Below are positions 1-7,938 of a stretch of 57,217 nt of DNA, in pieces. This DNA comes from Nocardiopsis sp. FR4 (GTDB taxonomy: Bacteria; Actinomycetota; Actinomycetes; Streptosporangiales; Streptosporangiaceae), in NCBI RefSeq assembly GCF_009830945.1, contig NZ_VWVV01000038.1, forward strand, positions 1-57,217, in the 5' to 3' direction. Both the position numbers and the translations under genes were made by a program. Within the stretch, counting starts at the first letter, position 1. The number at the start of each line of letters is the position of its first letter. Under the pieces are notes generated by a model. That model was given only the letters and a program-made list of their open reading frames with translations. It did not search any database and was not told the origin of the DNA.

Positions 1-2
1 TC

Positions 3-128
3 GCCGAGGAGGACGTGGTCGTCACGATCTCCCGCGGCGGGTACGCCAAGCGCACGCGCATCGACAACTACCGCGCCCAGAAGCGCGGCGGCAAGGGCGT
101 GCGGGGGGCCCAGCTCAAGCAGGACGAT
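3..128 (+). pseudogene. gyrA: gyrA fragment (DNA gyrase A, CTD blade with GyrA box)
   Basis: Frame 3 encodes 42 residues of a gyrase A C-terminal domain, including the GyrA box (QKRGGKG) followed by VRGAQLKQDD, the usual actinobacterial continuation. Homology stops dead after the two aspartates, where GyrA should go on with a short hydrophobic strand. From base 129 the DNA is instead the reverse strand of an oxidoreductase gene. It is open at the window edge, so the upstream part of gyrA may lie outside. No downstream part exists here. Either a chromosomal rearrangement or an assembly chimera made it. The identity of the fragment is clear; its biological reality is not. Confidence 0.85.
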
Positions 129-1028
129 GCCGCGGGTGCGACCGGTCTGGCTCAGACGCCAGGCCTCCGCCGTCTCGGCGAGCGGGAACACGCGGTCCAC
201 GTGCACGGTGAGCTTGCCGTCGTCGGCCAGGCGCGCGAGTTCGGCGAGGTCGGCGGAGTCCGGCCGGACCCACAGCCAGTGGCCGCCCGCCTGCTGGACG
301 TCGGGGTCGGTGATGGACACGACGCGCTCGGGGGCGCTCACCAGGGGCAGCGACCGCTCGGCCACGCCGCCCCCGACGAGGTCGAGCACCGCGTCGACCC
401 CCTCCGGGGCCAGCGCCCGGACCCGGTCGTCGAGGCCGTCACCGTAGACCACCGGTTCGGCCCCCAGGGACCGCAGGTAGTCGTGGTTGCGCTCGCTGGC
501 GGTGCCGATGACGCGGGCGCCCAAGGCGGCGGCGATCTGCACGGCGAAGGAGCCGACCCCGCCCGAGGCGGCGTGGACGAGCACCGTGTCACCGGAGCCG
601 ATCCCCGCCCGCCGGACGGACTGCAGGGCGGTGAGCCCGGCGAGCGGGACACCGGCGGCCTGCTCCCAGCTCAGTGAGGCGGGCTTGGGCGCGAGCATAC
701 GCACGTTGGCCGACACGAGTTCGGCGTAGGTGCCGTTCTTGGCCCAGTCCTTGCGCAGGTAGCCGTAGACCTCGTCGCCCACCCGGTACTCGTGCGCGTC
801 GGGTCCGACCGCCTCGACCACCCCGGCCACGTCCCATCCGGGTACGAGCGGGAAGCCGCTCTCCATGAGGGGGTCGAGCCCGCCGGCGGCGAGCTTCCAG
901 TCCACGGGGTTGACCCCGGCGGCCCTCACCCGGATCAGGACCTCGCTCGGGGCGACCTTGGGTTCGGGCAGCTCCGTCAGGGCCAGGTCGTCGGCGGATC
1001 CGTACTGTTGCAGTGCGATTGCCTTCAT
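120..1028 (-). CDS. Zinc-type alcohol dehydrogenase-like / NADPH:quinone oxidoreductase (3' end disrupted)
   Basis: A medium-chain dehydrogenase/reductase of the quinone-oxidoreductase branch, starting at ATG 1028 (MKAIALQQYGSADDL). It shows the N-terminal GroES-like fold (NPVDWKLAAGG), the Rossmann motif (HAASGGVGSFAVQIA) and the C-terminal LSQTGRTRGIVLL. The family usually ends right after this point (GKIVL plus a few residues), so the protein is nearly full length at about 303 aa. There is no stop codon: the frame runs through the gyrA fragment to the window edge. It probably reduces quinones or enones with NADPH; the substrate cannot be told from sequence. A 34-bp hairpin separates it from gatD, so it is likely its own transcript. 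Confidence 0.85.
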
Positions 1029-1094
1029 GCACGCAACAGCAAGCGGCCCCCGGCGGTTCATTCCTCGACACGCCCCCGGGGTGGGAAACGCCAC

Positions 1095-1128
1095 GCGGGT
1101 CCGGCGGGAGGCCTCCCGTCGGACCCGC
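1095..1128 (-). terminator. Hairpin terminator after gatD
   Basis: A 34-bp near-perfect palindrome (17-nt arms, one mismatch, no loop beyond the turn) lies 8 bp beyond the gatD stop. It has no T tract, as is common for GC-rich actinobacterial terminators. It likely ends the murT-gatD transcript. Confidence 0.6.
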
Positions 1129-1136
1129 GGACGGGG

Positions 1137-1847
1137 TCAGCGCAGGGCCGCCGCGAGGCGCTCCTCGTGCAGGCGCTCCCCCCAGGAGGGAGGGAGCGGC
1201 GGCAGCTGGCCCACCCGCCAGCGCAGCAGCAGGTCGGCCAGCTCCGGGTTGCGGGGCAGGGCGGGGCCGTGCAGGTAGGTGCCCAGCACCTGCCCCTGGT
1301 AGGCGCCCTCGGTGCGGTCGTCGTTGCCGATGCCGCGCACCGTGGTGGACAGCGGCTTGGCCGCCGGGCCGATGGCCGTGCGGCCCTGGTGGTTCTCGAA
1401 GCCGGTGATCCGGCCCACGCCCAGGGCGGGGTCCACGTCCGCGACGATCTCGCCGACCGCGCGGGTCTGTCCGCGCCCGCTGCGGATGTCGAGGATGCCC
1501 ACGCCCGGGAGCGGGTTGGCCTCGTCGTCGCCGTAGGACTCGCCGATGATCTGGTACCCGGCGCAGACCGCGAAGACGCAGGCGCCGTGGGCCGCGGCGC
1601 GGGCCAGACCGCCGTCGGCGCGCAGTCGCTCGGCGGCCAGGATCTGCGGCCGGTCCTCGCCGCCGCCGAGCAGGTAGATGTCACCCTGGTCGGGCACGCG
1701 GTCACTGGAGTGGACGTGCACGACCTCGGTGGGGATGCCGCGCAGCTCGGCCCGGCGCTTGAGGATCAGGACGTTGCCCTGGTCCCCGTAGGTGCTCAGC
1801 AGGTCGGGGTAGATCCACACGATCCGCAGGGCGCTGGTGTTCGTCAT
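1137..1847 (-). CDS. gatD: Lipid II isoglutaminyl synthase, glutamine amidotransferase subunit GatD
   Basis: A 236-aa class I (triad) glutamine amidotransferase of the CobB/CobQ-like type. It would release ammonia from glutamine for MurT, which amidates the alpha-carboxyl of D-Glu in lipid II to D-isoglutamine at the cytoplasmic membrane face. The nucleophile is Cys95 in FAVCAGYQ and the catalytic His is 193 in YLHGPALPRNP. It starts at ATG 1847 behind GGAGAG, 9 bp after the murT stop, so the two genes form one operon and very likely one complex. Family and partner are both clear. Confidence 0.95.
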   Translation of the reverse strand: MTNTSALRIVWIYPDLLSTYGDQGNVLILKRRAELRGIPTEVVHVHSSDRVPDQGDIYLLGGGEDRPQILAAERLRADGGLARAAAHGACVFAVCAGYQIIGESYGDDEANPLPGVGILDIRSGRGQTRAVGEIVADVDPALGVGRITGFENHQGRTAIGPAAKPLSTTVRGIGNDDRTEGAYQGQVLGTYLHGPALPRNPELADLLLRWRVGQLPPLPPSWGERLHEERLAAALR

Positions 1848-1856
1848 GGGTCTCTC

Positions 1857-3113
1857 CTACTGGACGCGGCCGTAGGCCGTGCGGATCTGCTGGAAGGCGG
1901 TGTAGTTGGCGATCAGGTCGACCTTGGTGATGTCGGGCTGCTCCTGCTTGAGGCGGCCCAGGACCTCGTCCACCCGGTCGGCGACCTCGAACTGGACGCC
2001 GTCGGTCTCCAGGCGCAGCGCGAGGTCGGTGCGGCGCTCGCCCATGACGAACACGCGGCGGCCGCGCAGCACCGTGTAGTCCACGTCCCACAGCCAGGAG
2101 GTGTCCTTGCCGTCCGGGATCTGCGCGTTGACCGCGAGGATCACCGGGGTGCGGGGCGGGTCCAGGACCGCGAAGGACTCCAGCCACCCGGCCGGGTTCT
2201 TGGCCAGCAGGAGCCGGACCTCGACGCCCATGGTGACCACGGAGGTGTAGCGTCCCGCGACCGAGGTGATCTCGCGCAACCGCTCCACGGTGCGCTCGGG
2301 GTGGATGCCGTACCCGGCGGCGGTCGCGGCGGCGATCGCGGCGTTGGAGCGGTTGGCGTCACCGGGCAGGTTCAGCCGCAGCTTGATGCGCTGGCCCTCC
2401 GGGGTGACCAGGGTGTCGGACTCGTTGTCCACCGACCAGCTGGTCTGGGGCCGGGCCAGGCCGCACTCGGGGCACTCCCAGTACGGGTCCACGTCCCGCT
2501 TGAGGTGGCCGCCGCACTCGGGGCAGCACCAGGAGTCCTCCTTCCAGCGCTGGCCCGCGGAGACCCAGGTGGCGTTGGGCGCGCCCAGGCCCGCCCAGGC
2601 CACGAGGGGGTCGTCGGCGTTGGCGATGACGTGGGTGCTGCCCTTGCCCAGGGCGGTGCGCCACTTCTTGGCGAGCAGGTTGATCTCCGAGGCGCGGTCC
2701 ATCTGGTCGCGGCTCAGGTTCATGAGCACGACGAACGCGGGCTGGGTGGCGAGCAGCACCTGGGGCAGGTACTTCTCGTCGACCTCCAGCACCCCGTTGA
2801 CGGCGGACCGGTTGTCCGACAGCGCCGTGATGTGCCCGGTGGGCATGTTGGCGCCGTACTCGTTGGTGGCCACGTCACCGAACTCGCGCAGGGCCTGGGC
2901 GATGAGCCGGGTGGTGGTGGTCTTGCCGTTGGTCGCGCTGACCAGGGCGAGCCTGCGGCCCCGGGCGAGCTTGGCGAGCAGGTCGGGTTCGACCTTGAGC
3001 GCCACCCGGCCGCCGATCACGGAGCCGTCTCCCCGTCCGGTGGCACGGGACAGGCTGGCTGCGCTCCTTCCCAGAACCGATGCCAGTTGGGCGCGCAGGG
3101 GAAGCTCGCTCAT
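1857..3113 (-). CDS. murT: Lipid II isoglutaminyl synthase, Mur-ligase subunit MurT
   Basis: A 418-aa Mur ligase homologue. The P-loop ATNGKTTTT is at residues 60-68. A Cys4 zinc ribbon (CCPEC at 196-200, CPEC at 214-217) is diagnostic of MurT and absent from MurC-F. The domain DUF1727-type C-terminus follows. It activates the D-Glu carboxylate of lipid II with ATP for amidation by GatD-derived ammonia. ATG 3113 is preceded by GGAG with good spacing; a TTG just upstream is less likely. gatD follows after 9 bp. The amidation is known to be needed for efficient DD-transpeptidation in several Gram-positives. Confidence 0.95.
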   Translation of the reverse strand: MSELPLRAQLASVLGRSAASLSRATGRGDGSVIGGRVALKVEPDLLAKLARGRRLALVSATNGKTTTTRLIAQALREFGDVATNEYGANMPTGHITALSDNRSAVNGVLEVDEKYLPQVLLATQPAFVVLMNLSRDQMDRASEINLLAKKWRTALGKGSTHVIANADDPLVAWAGLGAPNATWVSAGQRWKEDSWCCPECGGHLKRDVDPYWECPECGLARPQTSWSVDNESDTLVTPEGQRIKLRLNLPGDANRSNAAIAAATAAGYGIHPERTVERLREITSVAGRYTSVVTMGVEVRLLLAKNPAGWLESFAVLDPPRTPVILAVNAQIPDGKDTSWLWDVDYTVLRGRRVFVMGERRTDLALRLETDGVQFEVADRVDEVLGRLKQEQPDITKVDLIANYTAFQQIRTAYGRVQ

Positions 3114-3203
3114 CAAATCTCCAGAAGTGCTGGATCACCCGCGCCGGTCGCTCCTGGGAGGCGGCGGGCGATGTGTCGGGCCAAGCCTATTGTCCACCCC
3201 GGA

Positions 3204-5318
3204 TCAGACCCGCCAGTCCAACCGCTCCGGCGGTGGTCCCAGGTTGGGCGGCACCCGGCCGTCGGTCTCCGCGGGAGCCGAGGCCAGCCCCGCGGGGTCG
3301 GAGGAGTCGGGGGCCGCGGCGCGAGGACTCCCGGCACGCCTTCCGCTCCCCGTTCCGTCCCCGCTCGACGCGTTCTCGTGGCCAACGTCTGGTTTGGTGC
3401 CGGTGTTCCGGGAGTCGTCCACCGTGGCGAGAGTGGCTGTGGACAGGGTGAGAATACCCGGGTTGGTGTCGGCGAGCACAGGACCGTCGGGGGTCAGGAC
3501 CAGCGCGGCGGTGGAAGGAAGCGCGCGGAGCGACTCCGCGTCCAGGCCGCAGGTGCGCACCGGCGGCTCCTCCCCGCCCGTGGCGCTGGCCGGGACGTCG
3601 GCCCCGTCGGCCCGGGCGGTGGCCCTTCCCCAGGCGGTGGCGGATCTCACATGCCGGACCAGGTCCAGGGGGGCTATCGCCGCCGCGGCGTTGCGGATCA
3701 CCGCCCCGGAGTCGGTGTGCGGGGAGGGGAAGAACCGGTCGTCGGAGGCCACCTCCGCGTCGGGGTCCCCCTCGTCGGCGGGAACCGCGTCGGCCACGGC
3801 CTCGCCGACCCCCTCCGTGAGGCGGTGCAGCCGCAGCGCGTCCTGGTCGCGGTCGGCCGCGCCGGGCATCCGGGCGACGGCACGCGCGACGGCCTCCGCC
3901 CCCTCGTCCTGGCGCATGACGACCGGCAGGCAGGAGGGGTCGGGAAAGCGCGAGAGCGCGGCGGGGGCGGCGGTGCGGAACATGAGGACGACCTCCACCC
4001 CGCCTTCGGCCGCCGCGGCGAGGACCTGGTCGACCTCTCCGGCGGGCAGGGTCTCGGCGCCGCAGACCACCACGGTGCGGGTGCGGTCGGGACGCACCCG
4101 GGGGCGGCGGCCGTCCACGCCCCGGGGCGGCTCCGGAGCCTCCAGCAGCTCGCTGAGCGCGGAGACGGCGTAGGTGCCGTAGAGGCGGGCGGCGTCCCGA
4201 CCGGAGGCCCGGTCGATGGAGATGATCTTGATCTGGGCGTACCCGGCGTCGTCCGCCCGGGTGCCGACGGCCTCGAAGGGGCTGAGCCGGCGCTCCAGCT
4301 CCCAGGCGCGCTTTCGGACGTCGGCGCCGCCCGCGCAGCGCTCCCGGACCCGGACCCGCTGGTCGGGGGTGAGCAGGGCGAGCGCGGGGTCGTCCTCGGC
4401 GGCGTCGTCCGCGGGGGTCAGGAGGGCCCGCAGGCCGCCGATGAGCTCGGCGATCCCGGCGCGCTGCCCCAGGACCTCCAGCAGCCGCAGCAGGAGGGTC
4501 TCGTCGGCGTCGGCGTCGTCGGTGGCGCCGGAGGCCGCCGCGACGGCGGAGAGGATCCGGGCGCGCTGGCCCGCGTCGAGGTTGGTGCCCAGGGACATCC
4601 GGGGCAGGTCGGCGGGCAGCACCCAGCGGCGCGGGGCCACGGCGCAGCGGCGGGCCAGGTTGACGAGTTCTCGGACCACGGAGCGGCCGGTGAGGTCGAC
4701 GACGGTCAGGTCGCCCCCCTCGCGCAGCCGGGAGACGCCGACCGTGGTGAGCAGGGCGGACCACCCGGCCTCGTCGCCGCCGACCACGAGGACGGTGCCC
4801 GCGCCGGAGGTCACCCCGTACCAGAGCGGCTGCGCCTCGTAGGCGCGGGCGGCCGCCTGCCACTCGGTGTACCTGCGGGCGTGCTCGCGCTGCTGTTCGC
4901 GCAGGGCGCGGTCGCGCTCCTCGCGTTCGGCGGACAGGCGCTCACGGGCCCTGGCCAGGCGTTCGGCGACGACCTGCCGGCTCTGGACCAGGGCGAAGGC
5001 GATGGGCGCCGCGATGGCGGCGCAGGCGAACACCCCGCCGACGGCGAAGCTGCCGGGGAGGATGCGCAGTGTCCACAGGAGGGGGAAGAGGAGGGCGAAC
5101 AGGGCCAGCCCGGCCAGGGCGAAGTAGAGGGGGCGGTTGGTCTGGGCCTCCCTCTCGCGCTCGGCGGCGATCCACTCCTCGCCGAGGGTCTCGGCGTCGG
5201 ATGGCGTGGGGCGGCGCGGAGCCGGACCCGGGGGCGGCAGGAGCACGGTGTGCCGCCAGCCGACGTAGGTACGCGCGGTCTCTCCTCCTGATGCGCCGCC
5301 TGACCGGGGGGTGGGCAC
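3204..5318 (-). CDS. Two-TM membrane protein with degenerate FtsK/EccC-like architecture, unknown function
   Basis: A 704-aa protein not assigned to a named family. GTG 5318 is chosen because AGGAGGTG sits 8 nt before it; the longer open frame upstream is low-complexity. Layout: Pro-rich N-terminus with an LLPPPG stretch, two TM helices (about 63-83 and 91-111), a charged coiled coil (113-165), then a large cytosolic region. This order recalls the N-terminal module of type VII secretion EccC. At the P-loop position the sequence is VVGGDEAGWSALL, with no GK[ST]. A Walker-B-like strand (TVVVCGAETL) and VEVVLMFRTA follow. The C-terminal 100 residues are Ser/Pro-rich. It may be a pseudo-ATPase; EccC relatedness is inference. 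It lies 90 bp upstream of murT on the same strand. Confidence 0.75.
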   Translation of the reverse strand: MPTPRSGGASGGETARTYVGWRHTVLLPPPGPAPRRPTPSDAETLGEEWIAAEREREAQTNRPLYFALAGLALFALLFPLLWTLRILPGSFAVGGVFACAAIAAPIAFALVQSRQVVAERLARARERLSAEREERDRALREQQREHARRYTEWQAAARAYEAQPLWYGVTSGAGTVLVVGGDEAGWSALLTTVGVSRLREGGDLTVVDLTGRSVVRELVNLARRCAVAPRRWVLPADLPRMSLGTNLDAGQRARILSAVAAASGATDDADADETLLLRLLEVLGQRAGIAELIGGLRALLTPADDAAEDDPALALLTPDQRVRVRERCAGGADVRKRAWELERRLSPFEAVGTRADDAGYAQIKIISIDRASGRDAARLYGTYAVSALSELLEAPEPPRGVDGRRPRVRPDRTRTVVVCGAETLPAGEVDQVLAAAAEGGVEVVLMFRTAAPAALSRFPDPSCLPVVMRQDEGAEAVARAVARMPGAADRDQDALRLHRLTEGVGEAVADAVPADEGDPDAEVASDDRFFPSPHTDSGAVIRNAAAAIAPLDLVRHVRSATAWGRATARADGADVPASATGGEEPPVRTCGLDAESLRALPSTAALVLTPDGPVLADTNPGILTLSTATLATVDDSRNTGTKPDVGHENASSGDGTGSGRRAGSPRAAAPDSSDPAGLASAPAETDGRVPPNLGPPPERLDWRV

Positions 5319-5737
5319 CGTCCGAACACCTCCTGTCCGGCCGCGGGAGCGGCCGGGGACTCGTCCACGCGGCGCTCCGGCCGGGACCGGAGCGCGGGCG
5401 GCGCGGTGGCGCCGCCCGGCGTGCTTGCCACGGCCCAGCCCGGACCGGCAGCGGACACCGGTTGCGGCCGCGTATCGGGAGGGAAAGGCCGTCAGAGCCA
5501 GTGAAGCAGGGCCGCGCGGCGCTTTCCAGCCCCGCCGCGGACCTGTGGAAAAGCCCGTCAGACGCGGTGCGCGCGCACGCCGCCTTCCGACCCGCCGTCC
5601 CGGTCCGGCCGGCCCCTCGCGGCGGCGTCCCCCCGCCGGGCGGGGGACGGGACTCGACCCGCACACGCGCGGGGCGCCGGTACCGGACGGTTCCCCGTCG
5701 GCACCGGCGCCCCGCGCCACGTCTGGGCCGTGCGCCC
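5319..5737. other. Non-coding stretch upstream of the two-TM protein
   Basis: About 420 bp between the divergently read-out ends of the DUF1416 gene and the two-TM protein. Open frames run through it on both strands but are low in complexity and Pro/Arg/Gly-rich, as expected of very GC-rich non-coding DNA. Apart from the AGGAGGTG ribosome site at 5326-5333 (minus strand) I see nothing I can name. Confidence 0.5.
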
Positions 5738-6043
5738 CTAGGCCTGGACCCGCAGGTCGATGACCTTGCCCACCTGGGCCTCGACCGCGTACTCGGCGGT
5801 GAAGCCCCCGGAGGCCAGGACGCGCACCTTCCAGGTGCCGTCGGCGGCGAAGAAGCGGAACGTGCCCTCCTCGCCGGTGGCCACCTCGCCGACGAAGTCG
5901 TCGGAGGAGTTCAGCAGCCGGGCGTAGGCCCCGCTCAGCGGCTGGCCGTCCCGGGTGACCGTACCCTGGATGACCGCCTGGTTACCGGCGTCGACGTCGG
6001 CGAGGGCGACCCCGCCGACCGGTGCTCCGCAGCTGTCGCTCAC
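5738..6043 (-). CDS. DUF1416 domain protein (sseA partner)
   Basis: A 101-aa protein matching the actinobacterial DUF1416 family, which is regularly found directly behind the rhodanese gene. It has a beta-rich, transthyretin/CarboxypepD-like pattern (GTVTRDGQPLSGAYARLL, GTFRFFAADGTWKVRV). A Cys near the N-terminus (SDSCGAP) is a common feature of the family. GTG 6043 overlaps the sseA stop by 4 bp (GTGA), so translation is likely coupled. The function is unknown; its link to sulfur metabolism rests on gene order. Confidence 0.9.
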   Translation of the reverse strand: MSDSCGAPVGGVALADVDAGNQAVIQGTVTRDGQPLSGAYARLLNSSDDFVGEVATGEEGTFRFFAADGTWKVRVLASGGFTAEYAVEAQVGKVIDLRVQA

Positions 6044-6885
6044 TTGGCCTCAGCCTCTCCCAGCTCGACCGGGACGCCCACCAGGGAGCCGTACTCGGTC
6101 CACGAGCCGTCGTAGTTCTTGACGTTCTCCAGCCCCAGGATCTCGTGCAGGGCGAACCAGGTGTGCGAGGAGCGCTCGCCGATGCGGCAGTAGGCGATGA
6201 TCTCCTTGTCGAGGTCCACACCGGCCTCGGTGTAGAGCTCGCGCAGCTCCTCGGCGGTCTTGAAGGTGCCGTCCTCGTTGGCCGTCTTGGCCCACGGGAT
6301 GTTGCGCGCGGTCGGGATGTGGCCGGGGCGCTGTGAGGTCTCCTGCGGCAGGTGCGCGGGTGCGAGCAGCTTGCCGGTGAACTCGTCGGGCGAGCGCACG
6401 TCCACCAGGTCCTTGGAGCCGATGGCCTGGACGACCTCGTCGCGGAAGGCTCGGATCGAGGAGTCCTGCTCCTTGGCGGTGTACTGGGTGGCGGGCCGCT
6501 CGGGAACGTCCTTGACCAGCTCGCGGGAGTCCAGTTCCCACTTCTTGCGGCCGCCGTCCAGCAGGCGGACGTTGTCGTGGCCGTAGAGCTTGAAGTACCA
6601 GTACGCGTAGGCGGCGAACCAGTTGTTGTTGCCGCCGTACAGGATGACCTGGTCGTCGTTGCCGATGCCCTTGGCCGACAGCAGCTTCTCGAAGCCCTCG
6701 CGGTCCACGAAGTCACGGCGGACCGGGTCCTGGAGCTCCGTCTTCCAGTCGATCTTGACCGCGCCGCGGATGTGTCCCTTGTCGTAGGCGGACGTGTCCT
6801 CGTCGACCTCGACCAGGACCACGTTGTCGTCATCCAGGTGAGCCTCCACCCAGTCGGCGTCCACGAGGACGTCGGAGCGGCTCAT
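6040..6885 (-). CDS. sseA: Thiosulfate sulfurtransferase (tandem rhodanese)
   Basis: 281 aa with two rhodanese domains. The N-terminal one is inactive. The C-terminal one carries the active-site loop CRIGERSSHTW with Cys233. It transfers sulfane sulfur from thiosulfate or mercaptopyruvate-like donors through a Cys persulfide. ATG 6885 follows AGGAGG with good spacing; a longer open frame upstream is low-complexity and rejected. It forms an overlapping pair with the DUF1416 gene. A Cys-containing leader peptide lies 460 bp upstream on the same strand, which suggests control by sulfur or cysteine supply. Confidence 0.95.
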   Translation of the reverse strand: MSRSDVLVDADWVEAHLDDDNVVLVEVDEDTSAYDKGHIRGAVKIDWKTELQDPVRRDFVDREGFEKLLSAKGIGNDDQVILYGGNNNWFAAYAYWYFKLYGHDNVRLLDGGRKKWELDSRELVKDVPERPATQYTAKEQDSSIRAFRDEVVQAIGSKDLVDVRSPDEFTGKLLAPAHLPQETSQRPGHIPTARNIPWAKTANEDGTFKTAEELRELYTEAGVDLDKEIIAYCRIGERSSHTWFALHEILGLENVKNYDGSWTEYGSLVGVPVELGEAEAK

Positions 6886-7347
6886 AGGGAACCTCCTGTG
6901 TTTCTTGTGCGGTGTCGCGTGTGCTGGTCTGTGCTCCCGGGAACAGCGGACCCGGGGCGCGGGGGGTCGTTCCGTTCCCCCCGGAGCCGTGGGGCGGTGG
7001 CCCGGTGCGGCGCGGGAAGGGACGGTGAGGTGTGCGGGGGCGGCGCGGGGCCACCGGAGGGCCGCGGGCCCGCCGGGCGTGCGAGGGGTCCGGGACGTAC
7101 GAAGCCGGTGGGGACGGGGCCGGAGGAGGACCGGGAGAACCGGCGGACCGGCGCGGCCGTCGGGGCGGGTTCCCGGGGCGTCCGGGTCCTGCCGTCGTCG
7201 GGGGCCGCGGTCGGTACGGGGGCGTCCGGGGCAGGGATCAGGCTCTGCCCGTGAGGGTCGACCTGCATGGCGTGATGTCCCCAGCTGCGTACACGGAAGA
7301 GGTACCAGTCGCACGGTGGGAGCGCGGGGCGGGAGGCCCCGTCCGCC
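6886..7347 (-). other. Long leader region between sulfur leader peptide and sseA
   Basis: 462 bp with no credible gene. The frames that stay open are Arg/Pro/Gly-rich on both strands. If the promoter at 7441-7470 drives sseA, this is an unusually long 5' UTR that could fold into an attenuator. A second promoter nearer sseA is equally possible. Confidence 0.5.
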
Positions 7348-7434
7348 CTAGGGACACAGACAGAGCGCGGCGGCGACGCGGCAGAAGTCCACTGCCCGTC
7401 GCTTCGTCAGATACGCGCTCGTCAAGGAAGTCAC
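7348..7434 (-). CDS. Putative sulfur-responsive leader peptide (28 aa)
   Basis: A 28-codon ORF with GTG start: VTSLTSAYLTKRRAVDF, then CRVAAALCLCP. It matches the actinobacterial leader-peptide pattern (R-x-VDF/L-x-R-V-x-x-x-LC) found upstream of sulfur-assimilation genes. There are three Cys codons, two of them in the last four residues (CLCP). That fits known cysteine-dependent ribosome stalling at uORFs in actinobacteria. No Shine-Dalgarno is visible, but a -10-like TAGCGT lies 6 nt before the GTG, so it is probably leaderless. It is below normal gene-calling length. The target gene is inferred to be sseA. Confidence 0.75.
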   Translation of the reverse strand: MTSLTSAYLTKRRAVDFCRVAAALCLCP

Positions 7435-7440
7435 ACCCAG

Positions 7441-7470
7441 ACGCTACAGCCCTCGTCAGGCTTTTGTCAC
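7441..7470 (-). promoter_or_regulatory. Promoter of the leader peptide
   Basis: On the minus strand, GTGACA (7465-7470), an 18-bp spacer and TAGCGT (7441-7446) form a plausible housekeeping sigma promoter. Transcription would begin at or just before the GTG of the leader peptide, giving a leaderless message. Confidence 0.5.
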
Positions 7471-7529
7471 GGGTGGGGTGGATCACAGGGAGGATATCCG
7501 CCCCGGTGGGGCGTTTGCCGGAACCCGCC

Positions 7530-7868
7530 TCAGAGGACGGCCGCGCCGAGCGCCGCGATGACGTCGGCCCGGCGGGGCTGGCCGCTGGCCCGGCGCACGA
7601 TCCGGCCGGAGGCGTCCAGGACCAGGACGGCGGGCGTGGCCGTGATCCCGAGGCGCCGGACGAGGTCGAGCCGGGACTCGGCGTCCACCTCCGCGTGCAC
7701 CACTCCCCCGACCATGCCCGCGACCTCGTCCAGGATCCGGCGGGTGGCCCGGCAGGGCTGGCAGAAGGCCGTGGAGAACTGCACCAGGGTGGCCCGCTCC
7801 CCGAGCTCGGCACCGATGTCGCGGGCCGTGAGGACCCCGTCCTCCCCCTCCCGCCGCGGTCGCGCCAT
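7530..7868 (-). CDS. Thioredoxin-family protein (CQPC)
   Basis: 112 aa, close to one thioredoxin domain. The redox motif is CQPC (Cys36, Cys39), not the canonical CGPC. The cis-proline loop (ITATPAVLV) is present. There is no signal peptide, so it acts in the cytosol. ATG 7868 has GGGAGGCGAC in front. It could reduce disulfides or sulfenic acids; its place between sseA and the lipid-binding gene hints at sulfur or redox work. The substrate is unknown. Confidence 0.88.
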   Translation of the reverse strand: MARPRREGEDGVLTARDIGAELGERATLVQFSTAFCQPCRATRRILDEVAGMVGGVVHAEVDAESRLDLVRRLGITATPAVLVLDASGRIVRRASGQPRRADVIAALGAAVL

Positions 7869-7938
7869 GTCGCCTCCCTCTCCCGTGCGCCGGGGCCACC
7901 GCCGCCGGACGTTGCGGGGCGGTGGCCGTCCGGAGCGG

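Noticed and set aside
792..5291. 1499-codon open frame on the plus strand
   Set aside because: It lies antisense to gatD, murT and the two-TM gene. Its composition is Gly/Ala/Val/Arg-rich with no motifs, a known effect of very high GC content.
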